Assembly (NCBI GenBank): GCA_947453015.1
Contig: CANGFL010000075.1
Location: forward strand, 1 to 6,643
DNA: 6,643 nt
Direction: 5' to 3'
DNA from: Oxalobacteraceae bacterium
GTDB taxonomy: Bacteria > Pseudomonadota > Gammaproteobacteria > Burkholderiales > Burkholderiaceae_D
Shown here: positions 6,078 through 6,643 of the stretch, in pieces
Numbering within the stretch: position 1 is the stretch's first letter
How the letters are laid out: each line of letters begins with the position of its first letter
Made by a program: the position numbers and the translations under genes
The notes under the pieces: generated by a model
What the model was told of the DNA's origin: nothing
Database searches by the model: none
Seen by the model: the letters and a program-made list of their open reading frames with translations, nothing else

Positions 6078-6643
6078 ATGGAAGTTTTAATTACCGGCGG
6101 CGCAGGCTTTTTGGGTGTAAAGCTTGCAAATAAATTACTCGAACGCGGAACGCTCGCTGGACCAGACGGCAAACAACACACCCTGAGTCGCATCGTGCTG
6201 CTCGATCAAGTAGCTGCGCAAGGTTTTACCGATCCCCGCATCGTATCGATGACCGGTGATGTGGCCGATGCCGCCAGCGTTGCACACGCTCTCACCCCAT
6301 CCATTCAAACCGTGTTTCATCTGGCGGCAGTGGTTAGCGGTGAAGCCGAAAGTGATTTTGATTTAGGCATGCGCATCAATCTGGATGCTACGCGTATCTT
6401 GCTGGAGCAAGCGCGCCGCAATGGCAACAAGCCGCGTTTTGTATTTACCAGTTCAGTGGCTGTATTCGGTGGCGATCTGCCCACCAAAGTACTAGACACT
6501 ACACCCGCCACACCACAAGGTTCTTACGGCGCACAAAAAGCGATGTGCGAATTAATGGTGACGGACTATGCGCGTAAAGGATTTGTGGATGGCCGCTCCG
6601 TGCGTCTGCCTACGGTATCGGTACGACCTGGCAAAGCTAACAA
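6078..6643 (+). CDS. denD: NAD-dependent sugar-acid dehydrogenase, probable D-erythronate dehydrogenase, N-terminal part (runs off right edge)
   Basis: This is an extended short-chain dehydrogenase/reductase of the epimerase-like type; 188 complete codons are visible. The NAD-binding glycine motif TGGAGFLG is at residues 6-13. The strand VFHLAAVVSG (79-88) and strand FVFTSSVAVFG (121-131, catalytic Ser region) follow. The catalytic SYGAQK gives Tyr150 and Lys154 (YxxxK), and RLPTVSVRPGKAN (176-188) follows. The last motif, with the long first loop, is what I associate with DenD-type enzymes, which oxidise D-erythronate to 2-oxo-tetronate with NAD+ in four-carbon acid-sugar catabolism. A general nucleotide-sugar epimerase is the main alternative. 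The start is supported by GGAG at 6068-6071, 6 nt before the ATG. It lies 92 nt after the second ankyrin gene and is probably unrelated to it in function. Confidence 0.8.
   Translation, partial: MEVLITGGAGFLGVKLANKLLERGTLAGPDGKQHTLSRIVLLDQVAAQGFTDPRIVSMTGDVADAASVAHALTPSIQTVFHLAAVVSGEAESDFDLGMRINLDATRILLEQARRNGNKPRFVFTSSVAVFGGDLPTKVLDTTPATPQGSYGAQKAMCELMVTDYARKGFVDGRSVRLPTVSVRPGKAN

Overview
The window comes from a phototrophic proteobacterium, a purple or aerobic anoxygenic phototroph. The left third carries bchI and the start of bchD, the Mg-chelatase subunits of bacteriochlorophyll synthesis. A perfect TGTC-N10-GACA box, the consensus of the photosynthesis repressor PpsR/CrtJ, lies upstream of them. 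Base composition is moderate. I cannot name a genus; a gamma- or betaproteobacterium is my best guess, from the SSB sequence and the general gene style.

Layout. Positions 1-1982, minus strand: a compact leftward operon of a three-helix small membrane protein (unknown function), bchI, then bchD (N-terminal 202 codons only; the rest lies off the left edge). Positions 1983-2250: a divergent intergenic region with the PpsR/CrtJ-type box. Positions 2251-5985, plus strand: an accessory block made of a short single-stranded-DNA-binding protein (SSB) without the usual acidic C-terminal tip, a 480-residue ankyrin-repeat protein, a 5'-truncated and frame-disturbed second copy of ssb, and a 477-residue paralogue of the ankyrin protein. 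Positions 6078-6643, plus strand: the N-terminal part of an extended short-chain dehydrogenase resembling D-erythronate dehydrogenase (DenD).

The accessory block is an imperfect tandem duplication of an [ssb 3' part + ankyrin gene] unit of about 1.8 kb; the junction can be placed near 4222/4223. The ankyrin proteins have a novel-looking N-terminal domain. It shows a strand ending in His-Gly and, 55-58 residues later, a strand ending in Ser-Cys, followed by another hydrophobic strand. This is the order seen in caspase-like (clan CD, CHAT/C80-type) cysteine peptidases. Both paralogues keep the His-Gly and the Cys. A nearly invariant 35-residue block around Arg-Gly-Asp-Cys joins this domain to the ankyrin repeats.

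How the parts fit. The left operon makes the AAA+ motor (BchI) and its partner (BchD) that, with BchH, insert Mg2+ into protoporphyrin IX. The ssb-ankyrin block has no evident link to photosynthesis. It looks like an inserted, evolving module: a candidate peptidase-ankyrin effector or defence-like pair associated with an SSB. That functional reading is inference. The third region is ordinary sugar-acid metabolism.
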